From: Caryophanales bacterium UBA4682
GTDB lineage: Bacteria; Bacillota_I; Bacilli_A; RFN20; CAG-288
NCBI GenBank assembly: GCA_002404995.1
Contig: DHKY01000001.1
Location: 134,543-198,542 of the forward strand
Reading direction: 5' to 3'
DNA: 64,000 nt
Positions 34,728 through 44,679 of this stretch are shown piece by piece. Position numbers and translations under genes: made by a program. Position 1 is the first letter of the stretch. The number at the start of each line of letters is the position of its first letter. The notes beneath the pieces are model-generated. The model was not told the DNA's origin. It worked only from the letters and a program-made list of their open reading frames with translations, and made no database searches.

Positions 34728-37700
34728 TTACCAAAGCGACCTAAGGCGAAGCACTTTGTTTAGAGACAGAAGAAGGTATCCTATCCTGGCCTGGGATGAA
34801 GCAGAAGCAAAGAGTTCAACTGCCACATCGGTCTTATCTGTATTCCATTTCCAATAATAGGTTCCGGCTTGCTTTGCCGTTTCGTCTTTGTAAGCATACT
34901 TTACCTGATGGGTGCCATCGATACTGACCCAGGATCCGAAAGTAGAAGTGGAATTGCTTTTTGTCCGATTCAAGCAGACAATGACGTCGCTATTGCTTCC
35001 TTTGAAAATCTTATTATTCCTTGTTACATCGAAAGTAGAAGGAAGAACAATTGTCTTCAGATTTGGCCTGTTTCCAAAGCATCCTTCGGCATAGCTTGTA
35101 TTCGTAAATCCGCTTCCGGTTCCTGTTCCGGAATCCTGGAAAATAATCCGTTCAATCTTCGACCCATTAAAAGTATTTGCATTCCTGCTAAATTTCTTTC
35201 CTTTAAAAAGTATTGCCTTTAAACCAGCACCAGTACTAGAGAAGGAATAAGAGCCCAAGCCAGTCAAAGAAGCTGGAATAGCCAAAGACAGATTTCCAGA
35301 ACCGTTAAAGGCTCCGCTGAATGCACCTTGTTCAATTGTATTCAGGGAATTGAGCTGTTCGATATTGATTTCCTCTAGAGCAGTACATCCGAGTAAGGCG
35401 CTGTCGCTGATTGTCTTAATCGATGTAGGCAGCACGACCTTTGTCAGTTCAGTGCAATTATCAAAGCCACGGAAAGAGCTCCTTTTGTTGTTTCTGGAAA
35501 GATCAAGCGCTTTGATTTTAGTAGAAGAAAAAGCATTTTTCCCGATTGTTTCAATCCTGGAAGGAAGAGAAAGAGAAGTCAAAGGCTGATATTGGACAAA
35601 CTTTTCCGGTATTGACGTCAATTTACATCCGTCCTCAAATATCAGCTCTTTCAAGCTTCCGCTATTGCTGTTTCCGGAACAGAAAGCACGACTTCCTATC
35701 GAATTCACTGTGCTTGGAATCGTAACAGAGGTGATAGAGGTGCATTTCTCAAAAGCAGATCCTCCGATTGTTTCGAGTCCTTCGTTCAACTTCAGTTCTT
35801 TGAGACCTGTGCAGCCATTAAACGCATGGCTCCCAATTGTCCTAAGAGCATCATCCAGATGCAGGCTCTGAAGCTTGCTGCAACCATTAAACGCATAATC
35901 GCCGATTGTCTTTAATCCGCTTCCGCAGGTAAGGGAAGAAAGACCTGTGCAGCCATTAAACGAATTCGAACCAATACTGATCCTCGAATCAGGGAGTAGT
36001 ATCTGTGTGATTCCAGTCCTGTTCTGGAAGGCACTGGATTCAATGGATTCGTATTCGGTATTTCTTAAATCAAGGATTCCTTCTTGCCCGGAATTGCTGT
36101 CGCCTTCCACTTTGAAGACATTGACGTTTTTCGCATCCGCGAAAAGACTAGCAGGAAGAACCTTGTTCTTGGTTGCTCCTTGCACATTCGGAATCATGAT
36201 TTCTTTTAGGCTTCCGCAATTCTTGAATGCACCGTTAGGGATCGACAATCCGCTGTATTCGTCTTTTTGTATGGTCACTGAATTCAAAGTGCTGCTTGAA
36301 CTTCCGGAAGCATAGTTTCCGAATTTGAATTTTGTCCGGATACCATTTGTATCGTATCCGTTGAATAAAGCCTGAGGAAGAATATTCCCATTGGAATCCG
36401 TAGGAAAATAGCTTGGATTCAATGTCAGAGAAGTAATCCAGTTTGCGCATCCTAAGACACCATAGTGGAACTTTGCGTTAAAAGAGAAGCTTGTGTCCGC
36501 GCCCGCAAAAGAGGAAGATACCCAAACAACAGTGTTATCTGCTTTTAGAGAGCATCCGTTATTTCCTAAAGAAAGCTTCGGAGTATTTCCGCTGGTTTTA
36601 AGAGTAATAGCGGATAAGTTCGGACAATTGTAAAACGGAGAAGGAGAAGCTAGATTTTCCGAATCTGCAATGCCACAGTCATCATTGATCTGATTCAATT
36701 CCTTGACTCCGGAAAAGGAAAAAGCAAAAGAACCGATGGATTCCAAAGAAGATGGCCTTTTTGCAGGGTCTGTTCCGCCCTTCTTGACAGTTATCTCCGT
36801 CAGGCCAGGGCATTTGAAGAAAGCGTATTTTCCTATTTTCTTTATGGTATCAGGAAGAATGACCTTCGAAAGAGTTCGACTATCCTTTCCTAAATCGCTG
36901 CAGGAAAAGGCATTGTCTCCGATTTCATCCACAGTGAAAACTTCATCACCATAGGTCAGCTCTTTTTCAACCGTAGCAGTAGCAGTCGTATTATTGGAAA
37001 GCCAAAAGCCGAGATAGCGGGTGACTTTTGCCGTATGAGTACTAGGATTGAGAAGATAAGAAATGTCGTTCTTGTGTTTGAGAATTTTCTTTCCGTCGGA
37101 GGAAATGTTCAAAGCATCAGTATCCCTCTGGCTGATGTCGACATTCTCATAGACAGGGATTCTCCTATCATAATAGGTACGTAAGGAATCATCGGACGTT
37201 CCAAAGTTGTAGTTTTCTTTGCTTTTTCCGGAAACATCCTTTGATATTAAATCGAAGTCCCCTCCAAAATCGGTCTTAATCTTATCTGAAAAATAAAGAG
37301 TAACCCGTCCGTTCTTTGGAAACAGAGGAGACTTATATCCATTATTGGATACAATCACACTGGAGGGAAGGAAAACTTCAAGGCAGCCTTGATTGTATTG
37401 GCCGAACTCATCAATATTAGAAGAAGAGAAAGTCGAGGTATTTATTGTAACTGTAAAATAATTGGTTCCGGTTCCAACACTTTCACTTCCTCGGTCATAA
37501 ATATAGACATAAGGAGTTGTCGGCGAGCTTCCGTAATTCAGAATATTGCTGCCCAACTCAAGTTTATATTTTTTCGTTGGCCTTGTCCCATAGACTTCCT
37601 TGTCTTTTTCAGCGTTCAGTATGGAGAAAGTCCTGATTTTTGTAGACTGAAAGGCATTGTCGTAGACATGTGTCGTCCGAGAAGGAAGCGTAACGGAAAA

Positions 37701-39359
37701 TCCGCTGCCTTGGTTACCCACCCATCCGAAAGCACCCCACTGAATTTCCAGTCCCTCTTCATAAGAGGGATCGTTTTCGAGTGTGAATTTGCTGACATGA
37801 TCATGTCCTTCAAATGCCTGCTTTCCAATATACTTGAGCTGAGGAGGAAGAGTGATTTCCGTTATCTGTTTAATAAGGTATTGACCGCTTGTTGTATGGA
37901 AAGCATAGTCACCGATAGAATGGAGATTCTTCCTTCCGCTTAAGTGGAAATAGCCCTTTACACTTTTGAAGGAATAATCCGCCTGATCCGGAGCGAAGCA
38001 GTTGTTCTTTGCGACATCGACAATGAATAGCTGCGGAAACTTAATTGATTTGCTACTTGTGTCATAAAGAAAACCGCTTGGAATCTCAAGTAAGGTATCA
38101 GGAAGAAAGAGATCCGTAAGAGGGTTGCTATTGGAACGCAGATTGTCTAAACAGGAAGCATCAATGGAGATGACTTTCTTTCCACCAATGGAATCTGGCA
38201 TTCCAACCGCATAACGCTGATAGGTCCGTCTGTTTGTCTGATCATAGACTTTCCTGTCCTTTAGTTCCGTCCTGTCTCCGAGATATCGGACAAGCTGGAT
38301 TCCGCTTTCTCCATCACAGGAATAGTCTTTGTACTGCCAGACCCCGCTGACGAAAATATCCCCTAAATCATACACACGTGTGGTCTTGCTGTAGCGGTCA
38401 TCGTTCTCCATCCTGTCTGTCTTATACTCCCAGTCAATTCCGTTGATGTTTTCCCAGGATGAAATAACATCCTTTCCCGCTGCGAACTGAAATACCCTGT
38501 TTCCGTTACAGAAGGTGAAAGCGAAAGGATCGATTCTACCTTTCAGGGTGTTATCTTCATTCAACGAGGTAAGACTCGTTGGAATATAGACATAGGCAAG
38601 GCTTTTGCAGAAATTGAAGGCTTTACCCTCTACTAAGGTAAGTCCGGTCGGAAAATAAAGAGAAGTAAGGCCAGAACAGCGCTGAAAAGCGCCATAGCAG
38701 ATTGATTTCAGGGAAGACGGGAAAGTCAGATAATTCAGACTCTCACACCTATCGAAGCAGTAATCCGGAATTTCGTTCAGCTTAGAGCCGGTTACAGATG
38801 TTTCATCCGATTGAGCCGATGTCTCCTCTTCCGTGCTGTCTTCCACAGGACAGGCTTCCCTATCTCCACTAGGAACGGAATTCTCCGATTCATTGAATGC
38901 AAGATTCTTCAGCTTCTTGTTCAAAGCAAAGGCTCCGCTTCCCCTCTTTTCGACAGAGTAAGGAATGTTCAGCGAAACAATATCGTTTCCGTAGAACGCT
39001 TCGTAATCGATAATCTTCAAAGAATTGGGAAGAGAAAGGGACGAAACAGAGCAGTGGGCGAATCCACGATGCCAGATTCCAGTGACAGTATATTCCGTTC
39101 CATCCAGGGTTACTTTTTCAGGAATCGTCAAAGTACTGTAGGAAGACTCATTTTCCCCTTTTCCGATGGCAACCTCGTTTTCGGAACCGGCAATCAGATA
39201 ATAGGAAAAGGAGCTATCATCGGAAATCAAGGTCCCGTCTAGAAGGTATTTCTTCGGAATATCGATTTCACCGAATTTATCCTTTCCTGGTAGAAGGGAT
39301 AAGCATCCGACAAGGATAAAGCAGAAAAGAAATAATGCTTTTTTTAATTTGGATTTCAT
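34728..39359 (-). CDS. Giant leucine-rich-repeat (BspA-like, LRR_5) surface lipoprotein
   Basis: 1543 residues. The N-terminus has a Lys-rich, hydrophobic signal with lipobox LVGC (Cys19), so it is probably lipid-anchored on the outer face of the membrane. Many LRR_5 repeats of the type 'I..{A/G}F.{G/N}C..L..I.LP..{L/V}..I' follow, densest from about residue 850 to 1480 (for example GSNSFNGCTGLSSLT, GDYAFNGCSKLQSL). BspA-type repeats bind host matrix proteins in oral and vaginal bacteria and protists. It is the last gene of a four-gene exported-protein cluster transcribed from about 44.6 kb. No sortase motif is seen; the C-terminus is basic. Confidence 0.85.
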   Translation of the reverse strand: MKSKLKKALFLFCFILVGCLSLLPGKDKFGEIDIPKKYLLDGTLISDDSSFSYYLIAGSENEVAIGKGENESSYSTLTIPEKVTLDGTEYTVTGIWHRGFAHCSVSSLSLPNSLKIIDYEAFYGNDIVSLNIPYSVEKRGSGAFALNKKLKNLAFNESENSVPSGDREACPVEDSTEEETSAQSDETSVTGSKLNEIPDYCFDRCESLNYLTFPSSLKSICYGAFQRCSGLTSLYFPTGLTLVEGKAFNFCKSLAYVYIPTSLTSLNEDNTLKGRIDPFAFTFCNGNRVFQFAAGKDVISSWENINGIDWEYKTDRMENDDRYSKTTRVYDLGDIFVSGVWQYKDYSCDGESGIQLVRYLGDRTELKDRKVYDQTNRRTYQRYAVGMPDSIGGKKVISIDASCLDNLRSNSNPLTDLFLPDTLLEIPSGFLYDTSSKSIKFPQLFIVDVAKNNCFAPDQADYSFKSVKGYFHLSGRKNLHSIGDYAFHTTSGQYLIKQITEITLPPQLKYIGKQAFEGHDHVSKFTLENDPSYEEGLEIQWGAFGWVGNQGSGFSVTLPSRTTHVYDNAFQSTKIRTFSILNAEKDKEVYGTRPTKKYKLELGSNILNYGSSPTTPYVYIYDRGSESVGTGTNYFTVTINTSTFSSSNIDEFGQYNQGCLEVFLPSSVIVSNNGYKSPLFPKNGRVTLYFSDKIKTDFGGDFDLISKDVSGKSKENYNFGTSDDSLRTYYDRRIPVYENVDISQRDTDALNISSDGKKILKHKNDISYLLNPSTHTAKVTRYLGFWLSNNTTATATVEKELTYGDEVFTVDEIGDNAFSCSDLGKDSRTLSKVILPDTIKKIGKYAFFKCPGLTEITVKKGGTDPAKRPSSLESIGSFAFSFSGVKELNQINDDCGIADSENLASPSPFYNCPNLSAITLKTSGNTPKLSLGNNGCSLKADNTVVWVSSSFAGADTSFSFNAKFHYGVLGCANWITSLTLNPSYFPTDSNGNILPQALFNGYDTNGIRTKFKFGNYASGSSSSTLNSVTIQKDEYSGLSIPNGAFKNCGSLKEIMIPNVQGATKNKVLPASLFADAKNVNVFKVEGDSNSGQEGILDLRNTEYESIESSAFQNRTGITQILLPDSRISIGSNSFNGCTGLSSLTCGSGLKTIGDYAFNGCSKLQSLHLDDALRTIGSHAFNGCTGLKELKLNEGLETIGGSAFEKCTSITSVTIPSTVNSIGSRAFCSGNSNSGSLKELIFEDGCKLTSIPEKFVQYQPLTSLSLPSRIETIGKNAFSSTKIKALDLSRNNKRSSFRGFDNCTELTKVVLPTSIKTISDSALLGCTALEEINIEQLNSLNTIEQGAFSGAFNGSGNLSLAIPASLTGLGSYSFSSTGAGLKAILFKGKKFSRNANTFNGSKIERIIFQDSGTGTGSGFTNTSYAEGCFGNRPNLKTIVLPSTFDVTRNNKIFKGSNSDVIVCLNRTKSNSTSTFGSWVSIDGTHQVKYAYKDETAKQAGTYYWKWNTDKTDVAVELFASASSQARIGYLLLSLNKVLRLRSLW

Positions 39360-39365
39360 TGTTTT

Positions 39366-42300
39366 CTATCCTCCCGAAGAATACCTGTAATCAATCTGGT
39401 TTCCACTTCCCTGTGCAAGGACAGAAGAAGGATCCTTTACCTTCACTTGAAGATTCGGATAGTATCCGCTCTCTCCCTTCTTCCTTCGATGTCCATAGTT
39501 CAGAAGAGAAAGATTCGAGAGTGCACTCTTATCCGATGTTTCAATTAGGAAACAATCTTCCTGGTATTTCCTATTGAGATTCCTGCTCTTTGCCGAGAAT
39601 ACAGAGGGATCATTGGCATTGAACAACACATAGCAACGATGATCCTTCAGAGTCTTCTCATCGGGAATTGTCCTGGTTCCGTCCTCGTTATACGTCAGGG
39701 AATAGCCAAGAAGCCCCGATGAGGAAAGGGTATCCTTCAGGAAATCGATATTATCGATGCGGTTGATCTGAGAGGTCACATTGCTTGTCAGAGAGATATC
39801 TCCGTCGTTCTGTCCCTGGGCACAGACATAGTAAACCGAGCAGTCTCCATAGAAACTACCGAGACAATAGCGCCCTTTTTCCAATTTGAACGTATGAGCG
39901 ATCAGATGGACATTGTTATTCTTCTCAAGCCCTTCGTTCACTGCTTTAAGACGATTGGAAAGAGTCGCTTCCTTCCTCTCCTTTCCGGTACCTTTTTCAA
40001 CATAAGTCCCGACTTTGCCGTCCGAAGAGACATCATAATACTCAATCCTGTCGTTCGACGGAAGAAGCCTTCCGTACTCAGGGGTACTCCAGTCGATCCC
40101 GTTGGGCACATAATACCGGCTGTCATTACTTGACTGCTTCAAAGAATCAGGAAGCTTATAAACACCAAGAACCGAGCCTCTTCGCTTCCTTTGGGTTTCA
40201 TTTGGTTCACGATTGGAAGCGATAATGGTCACATTCGCTCCGTTCTCCGAATCAATCTTGAAATTAATGGTATTAGTAACCGTATACTCGCTTTCCTTAG
40301 GCTTGGAGCCATCCTCGGAGGAAATGACATACCTCTCGTTATAATCCGTTGGTTTATAAGCGGACTCCGACTGTGGGGAAGCAGTAGAGACAAGACGCCT
40401 GTTAGCAGAAAGGCTTGTAATATTGCTCCCGGATTTGTTCTTTATCATCATTCCGCATTTTCTGTTTCCAACAGGAATTGCCTTTCCGTTTTTGTCAATA
40501 AGTTTATAATTGAAATAACTCGAAAGGTATTTTCCTCCGAGAGTCGATGAATCTACATTCGAAAAATAGAATCCGTTCTGGCTGCTGTTCAGGTTGCAAC
40601 GGAACCTGTAATTGAAATGGCTTTCGCTGTCTTTCCTGCTTTGACTGGAAGTATCCGACGGAAGAAAATAACCGGGCACAAAAGTCTGAGCATCTGCTTT
40701 CGAATTCGGGTACGTATTGGTTCTATCGAAGCTGACGCTTCGGAAGAGGCCTTGGTCGTTAAAATCTGTCACTTCCGCCGTGGAATAATAGATATATCTG
40801 CTGTCATCGTCTTTGGCAGAGGATATCCTTTTCGAAATCAAAGGAACGCCGGCGCGCTGGGTCATCACTTCATCAACCCAGGTTCCAGAATAATCTGTAC
40901 CGATACTAAACACACCGAGGCCCCGGTTCTTTCCCGCTTCTTCTTTAATGATGTTCTTTCCAATCAAATCAATCGAATTTTCCTTGGATGCATAATAAGT
41001 CTTTCCTGTCGCAGAGGAGAAATAGCGGAGATACTCTTCATAGGGATTGTCCTCAATCGGAGTATAGGAATACCACCCTCCCTTGTCCGTATCTTTCCTG
41101 AAAGCCGCCGAAGAAGGAACAACCGAATTATAGATATCCGTATAATCAAGAACTCCGACATCTCTTCCGACGCTTCCAGAATCCCCTCCGGCATCGGAAA
41201 GAGCATGATCGTCCACCGTCGCACCGACAAGACCGATTAGACCATGGGTCGAATGGTTCTCTGCTTTCCGATAGTCTGAGACATTGTTCCTCTCGAAGCC
41301 TCCGTCATAGACATAGACATTCTGGCAGGATCCGTCAAGATGTCCGATTAGAAGACCGATATTGTTCCCATGGGCTGCCTGATGATTACGGACATACCTA
41401 TAGACCGGATTGTTTTCCTTGTCTCCGGTCTTCTTCTGGAAGGCAACATCAATAGCATTGATAACTTTGGAATGGCTGATACCGGAATCATCTTTAACCG
41501 AGGCAATAAGGGAAAGGGTTGTTACAGCTGTCCTGTTATCCGCCCTAGTCCCCACTTTCTCCATTTTTTCCTCTTCCGAAACAAAGAAACGAAGCGGATT
41601 GTACTGATTCTCTCCTTTGCAGACCTCTGCCGTTTTTCCGTCAGCAGAAATGGAAGCAAAGACATCCGAGTAGAGAAGAGAGTAGGTAACACCTTCTTTC
41701 TTGGCTGTAGGGGCGGCAAATGAAAAGACAGGCATGAAATTCTCATCCAAAGTAATCCTATAGTCATCATAGCTGTCAGTGAATCCGCTCTGGGAATTGA
41801 TTCCGTCCTTCCCTGCTGTAACCTGGAAGCTTCCGTTTCCGTCCTTCCAGGAATCCTCTCCGTAGAGACTGTCGAAGCTTTGTGCGTACCCGTCGGCAAT
41901 AATGGTCACATGGTCCAATGCAAAATCACGGACCTTTCCCTCGGAAGCCACGTATCCGAACCTTCCCGTATCTTCCGGCGACGCGTGGACGGTCAGATTC
42001 GATATTTCCAGGTTGTTTCCTTCGAATTCTCCGTAGAAAGGAACGGACTCGTTTCCGATTGAGACGAAACCGTCGTTCTTGCTCCTGTCTAAGACCTGAG
42101 TCAGTTCATTGCTGGAATCGCTCGTATAGACGTATTTCTTTCCGTCTCCGTTCAAATCATAGCCAAGCTCAAAATATTTCTTTTCATTGAAAATACCAAG
42201 AGACTGGAGGCGCGACCTGTTGTCGAGATGACGGGGTCTTGTGATGACAAATGGATCCTCCTTAGTTCCGGTTCCGCAATGGAAATAGCTTCGCAAACCG

Positions 42301-42434
42301 ACGGAGGCATAGAAACCTTCGTTTGCCCTTGTCACCTTTACAAAAGCAGAAAGCGTCAAAGCGAAGGCGCTTGCCATTGCGGTTACCGAAAGAATCCTTC
42401 CAGCAAGGAAGAAATCGAATTTCTTTTTCTTCAT
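39366..42434 (-). CDS. Large exported protein of the surface locus (unknown function)
   Basis: 1022 residues from the ATG at 42434, which overlaps the upstream stop (ATGA). A Lys-rich start and a hydrophobic segment (ILSVTAMASAFALTLSAFV) form a signal sequence. The mature start YFHCGTGTKEDPFVITRPRHLDNRSRLQ resembles the 'GTG..DPY.I....L..L' opening of bacterial surface adhesins with GLUG-like or pectate-lyase-like repeats; FYGEFEGNNLEISNLTV supports this. The remainder is Ser/Asn/Asp-rich with no recognised enzymatic motif. No LPxTG or lipobox. It lies 6 nt from the LRR gene. Confidence 0.75.
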   Translation of the reverse strand: MKKKKFDFFLAGRILSVTAMASAFALTLSAFVKVTRANEGFYASVGLRSYFHCGTGTKEDPFVITRPRHLDNRSRLQSLGIFNEKKYFELGYDLNGDGKKYVYTSDSSNELTQVLDRSKNDGFVSIGNESVPFYGEFEGNNLEISNLTVHASPEDTGRFGYVASEGKVRDFALDHVTIIADGYAQSFDSLYGEDSWKDGNGSFQVTAGKDGINSQSGFTDSYDDYRITLDENFMPVFSFAAPTAKKEGVTYSLLYSDVFASISADGKTAEVCKGENQYNPLRFFVSEEEKMEKVGTRADNRTAVTTLSLIASVKDDSGISHSKVINAIDVAFQKKTGDKENNPVYRYVRNHQAAHGNNIGLLIGHLDGSCQNVYVYDGGFERNNVSDYRKAENHSTHGLIGLVGATVDDHALSDAGGDSGSVGRDVGVLDYTDIYNSVVPSSAAFRKDTDKGGWYSYTPIEDNPYEEYLRYFSSATGKTYYASKENSIDLIGKNIIKEEAGKNRGLGVFSIGTDYSGTWVDEVMTQRAGVPLISKRISSAKDDDSRYIYYSTAEVTDFNDQGLFRSVSFDRTNTYPNSKADAQTFVPGYFLPSDTSSQSRKDSESHFNYRFRCNLNSSQNGFYFSNVDSSTLGGKYLSSYFNYKLIDKNGKAIPVGNRKCGMMIKNKSGSNITSLSANRRLVSTASPQSESAYKPTDYNERYVISSEDGSKPKESEYTVTNTINFKIDSENGANVTIIASNREPNETQRKRRGSVLGVYKLPDSLKQSSNDSRYYVPNGIDWSTPEYGRLLPSNDRIEYYDVSSDGKVGTYVEKGTGKERKEATLSNRLKAVNEGLEKNNNVHLIAHTFKLEKGRYCLGSFYGDCSVYYVCAQGQNDGDISLTSNVTSQINRIDNIDFLKDTLSSSGLLGYSLTYNEDGTRTIPDEKTLKDHRCYVLFNANDPSVFSAKSRNLNRKYQEDCFLIETSDKSALSNLSLLNYGHRRKKGESGYYPNLQVKVKDPSSVLAQGSGNQIDYRYSSGG

Positions 42435-43728
42435 GCGGATGTTCCCTCTTCCTTCTGGATATGCTGACGGCAATTGAAATAGAAAGTATAGTCACGTAAA
42501 AGGGAATACTCCCGTCCTAAGCGGATTGATGAAAAGAAATACTCGACCATGTCTGGATTGAAGTCAATCCCAATCAAGATGCGCATCTTGGTATCCTTGC
42601 TGTAGTCCTTTACCTCCGTATCCGGAATCAGATAAAGCTTCGATTCCTCCTTGTCCTGAAAGGCAAATCGCCCTTCTGCTGAAGGAACAACAGAACCTTC
42701 GTTTTCAGAATAATAGTCGCTTTGCTTATGGAAGAGATTCCAGGCAGTTTCCTTATTCACGTCAGAAGAAGAGACATCCTTCACCCGGTAATCCCTAAAA
42801 TCGGAAGCATAGAGATAAGAAGATTCTTTTTCCACTTCTTTTGTCTTAGGATCGACACGGGAAGGCTTATTTGAGCCATCAAGATCAAAGCGATTGATAG
42901 CCAGAGAGAAATCGACCGGGTTGTCCTGCTTCTTGATTGTCAGTCCGACATCGAAGACAATGCAAGTGTTCTGACTGTAGATTGCCTTAGCCCCTTCGAC
43001 ATCGTTGATTTTCGCATAAGTGGGATCGAACCTCGTCCTGCCGACGATCGCACTGTCTTTATCTCGCCGTGAAAGTGATTCCTCGATAGTCAGAATATCA
43101 TTTGAAATAGAGAAATCGTAGAGTCCTGCCTTCTTGCAGAGGATTAATCCGTTTTCCGAGGAAAAGCAGTTCTTGGAAGCTGTTTCAAACGAAGAGAGCA
43201 AAACAGAGGAATCCTTCTTTGCGACAACAAAAGAAGCTCCTTTCGATAAGACGACATCTTTAGCAGAATAGACTGCAGAAGAGGAAGAGGAATCCAGGTA
43301 AAGAGGCCATCCTTCTTCCGTAGAGAAGTCCTTCCCCCCCCTCCGCCGTTAAAAACCGAATCGCCGACAATGCAGTAAGGTGCATTACTCTTGTAATCGA
43401 TGTTAATGGAAGAAGGAACCGTTCTCTCCTCTTCATTCTGAAGGATAAACTCTTTCAGCTCCCCTTTATCGCTTCCGTCCGGATTCTTGTCGTAATCGAT
43501 AAAAACATTACTGCCTTCATAGAAAGGATAAACATAGCGGTAAGCCGAAACCCGGTCGATTGTAATATACTCGAGATTTCCGGAAACAGTTCCGACATCC
43601 GCTTTCGGACGGAAAACCGTAAACCAGGCAAAAGTTGCCCTTCCGCAGGATAGGAGAGTAAAAACTGTCCTGATAGTCGATAGGATAATCTTTTTCCTAT
43701 TCTTCTGTTTCTTCTGATGTGCTTTCAT
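42431..43728 (-). CDS. AWF-signal surface protein, split by a G8 frameshift (phase-variable candidate)
   Basis: Two overlapping frames together make one protein. The first runs from 43728 (MKAHQKKQKN, hydrophobic segment, then ATFAWF, the Tyr/Phe-Ala-Trp-Phe signal-peptide end seen in SipW-dependent TasA/camelysin-like proteins) to a run of five Gly. After the G8 tract at 43334-43341 it enters a wrong frame and ends at 43144. The second frame carries the rest to 42431. With nine or six G the reading continues directly (GGGGKDFSTEEGWPLYL and onwards), giving a 432-residue protein when one G is added. As sequenced the gene is OFF. It may be phase variation, a mutation or a sequencing error. Confidence 0.78.
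43334..43341 (-). repeat. G8 homopolymer inside the AWF-signal surface gene
   Basis: Eight C on the plus strand (eight G in the coding sense) just after GGCGGA. Adding one or removing two bases restores the long frame. Poly-G tracts of this size are classical slippage sites. Confidence 0.9.
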
Positions 43729-44578
43729 TTTCTTCTGTGATGGTCATCTGAAAGGAGGTAGCACTGAAAGAGAGGTTTTCGTAGCAGTTGCTCTCCGAAG
43801 GAGAATCCGGATTCTTTTCCCAGTATCCAGTCTTCTCGTTTTCCGAATAAAAGGTGCTCTTGTCATTGCTGAACCGAATCGTAAAATAGAGGACTTTTTC
43901 TTTGCTTAGATCATCAAGCAAAACCGGGGAGACAATCGTCGTTGCCTTTTTGGGATCAATTGGATTCTCCGGAACAGAGTCGAAACGATCCTGATAGGAA
44001 GAAAGACTGAGATAGGCTTCGCCGCTTTCTTTATCCGAAAGGCTTCCGTACCTGTCAATGGCATAGGAAAGAGACCTTCTTGCCGTCTTACCTTCGCCTA
44101 AGCTGATGTAGCTTTCCTTCTTAGATGAGTCGTCAAACGAGGTAAGCGTAAGTCCGTAGTTTCCCTTTTTATAAGGAGTGAAGACAAGAGCATAAGTAAG
44201 AGAGTACCCAGGCCATATTCTGCTTGTATTCAGCGGATTATTCGTATCCGATGACGGATAGAGTTCTCCGTCTTCTGCCCTTATCGATTTGTAGGCATCT
44301 TCATCAACAGGGACAAACATTGAATCAAAGTCCGTCCATGTCGTCTCTTTGTCGTAGCCCGAATAGACCTTTGTCTTCCCGTTGTAGTTTCCGCGGTAGA
44401 AATATAGTTTTGCCTCCTGTCCTTTCTCTCTTGTTACAGTAAAAGAAGAGGCATATGCACTCACGCTTCTTTTCGCTTGGAACCAGGCATAAGTCCCGGA
44501 AAATGAAATAACCATTGAAAAAACGGAGTAAAATGTCGCTAAAGCAATCGTTTTTCCTGTTTTCGTCCGTTTTTTCAT
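43697..44578 (-). CDS. AWF-signal exported protein (TasA/camelysin-like export type)
   Basis: 293 residues, first gene of the surface locus. A basic start (MKKRTKTGK) is followed by a hydrophobic stretch ending FSGTYAWFQAKRS. This TYAWF pattern is the SipW-dependent signal type typical of TasA, camelysin and related Bacilli proteins. The mature part begins with a beta-rich segment and contains no recognised catalytic motif; the C-terminus is acidic (ENESTSEETEE). Its 3' end overlaps the next gene's start by 32 nt. The matching signal peptidase is not in the window. Confidence 0.72.
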   Translation of the reverse strand: MKKRTKTGKTIALATFYSVFSMVISFSGTYAWFQAKRSVSAYASSFTVTREKGQEAKLYFYRGNYNGKTKVYSGYDKETTWTDFDSMFVPVDEDAYKSIRAEDGELYPSSDTNNPLNTSRIWPGYSLTYALVFTPYKKGNYGLTLTSFDDSSKKESYISLGEGKTARRSLSYAIDRYGSLSDKESGEAYLSLSSYQDRFDSVPENPIDPKKATTIVSPVLLDDLSKEKVLYFTIRFSNDKSTFYSENEKTGYWEKNPDSPSESNCYENLSFSATSFQMTITEENESTSEETEE

Positions 44579-44679
44579 TTTTCAAAAGCTGCCTCACCTG
44601 AGGTCGTCCGCTATAGAGACGAACGACTACTATTCTAATTCAAAGGAAGGAATAAACCTAGAGCCTTGCCCTCATCCCG

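Noticed and set aside
36235..36450. 71-residue minus-strand frame inside the LRR gene
   Set aside because: It is an alternative frame of the giant LRR gene and not a separate gene or frameshift fragment.
37389..37943. 184-residue plus-strand frame opposite the LRR protein
   Set aside because: Antisense shadow of a repetitive, biased coding sequence; no independent promoter or motif.
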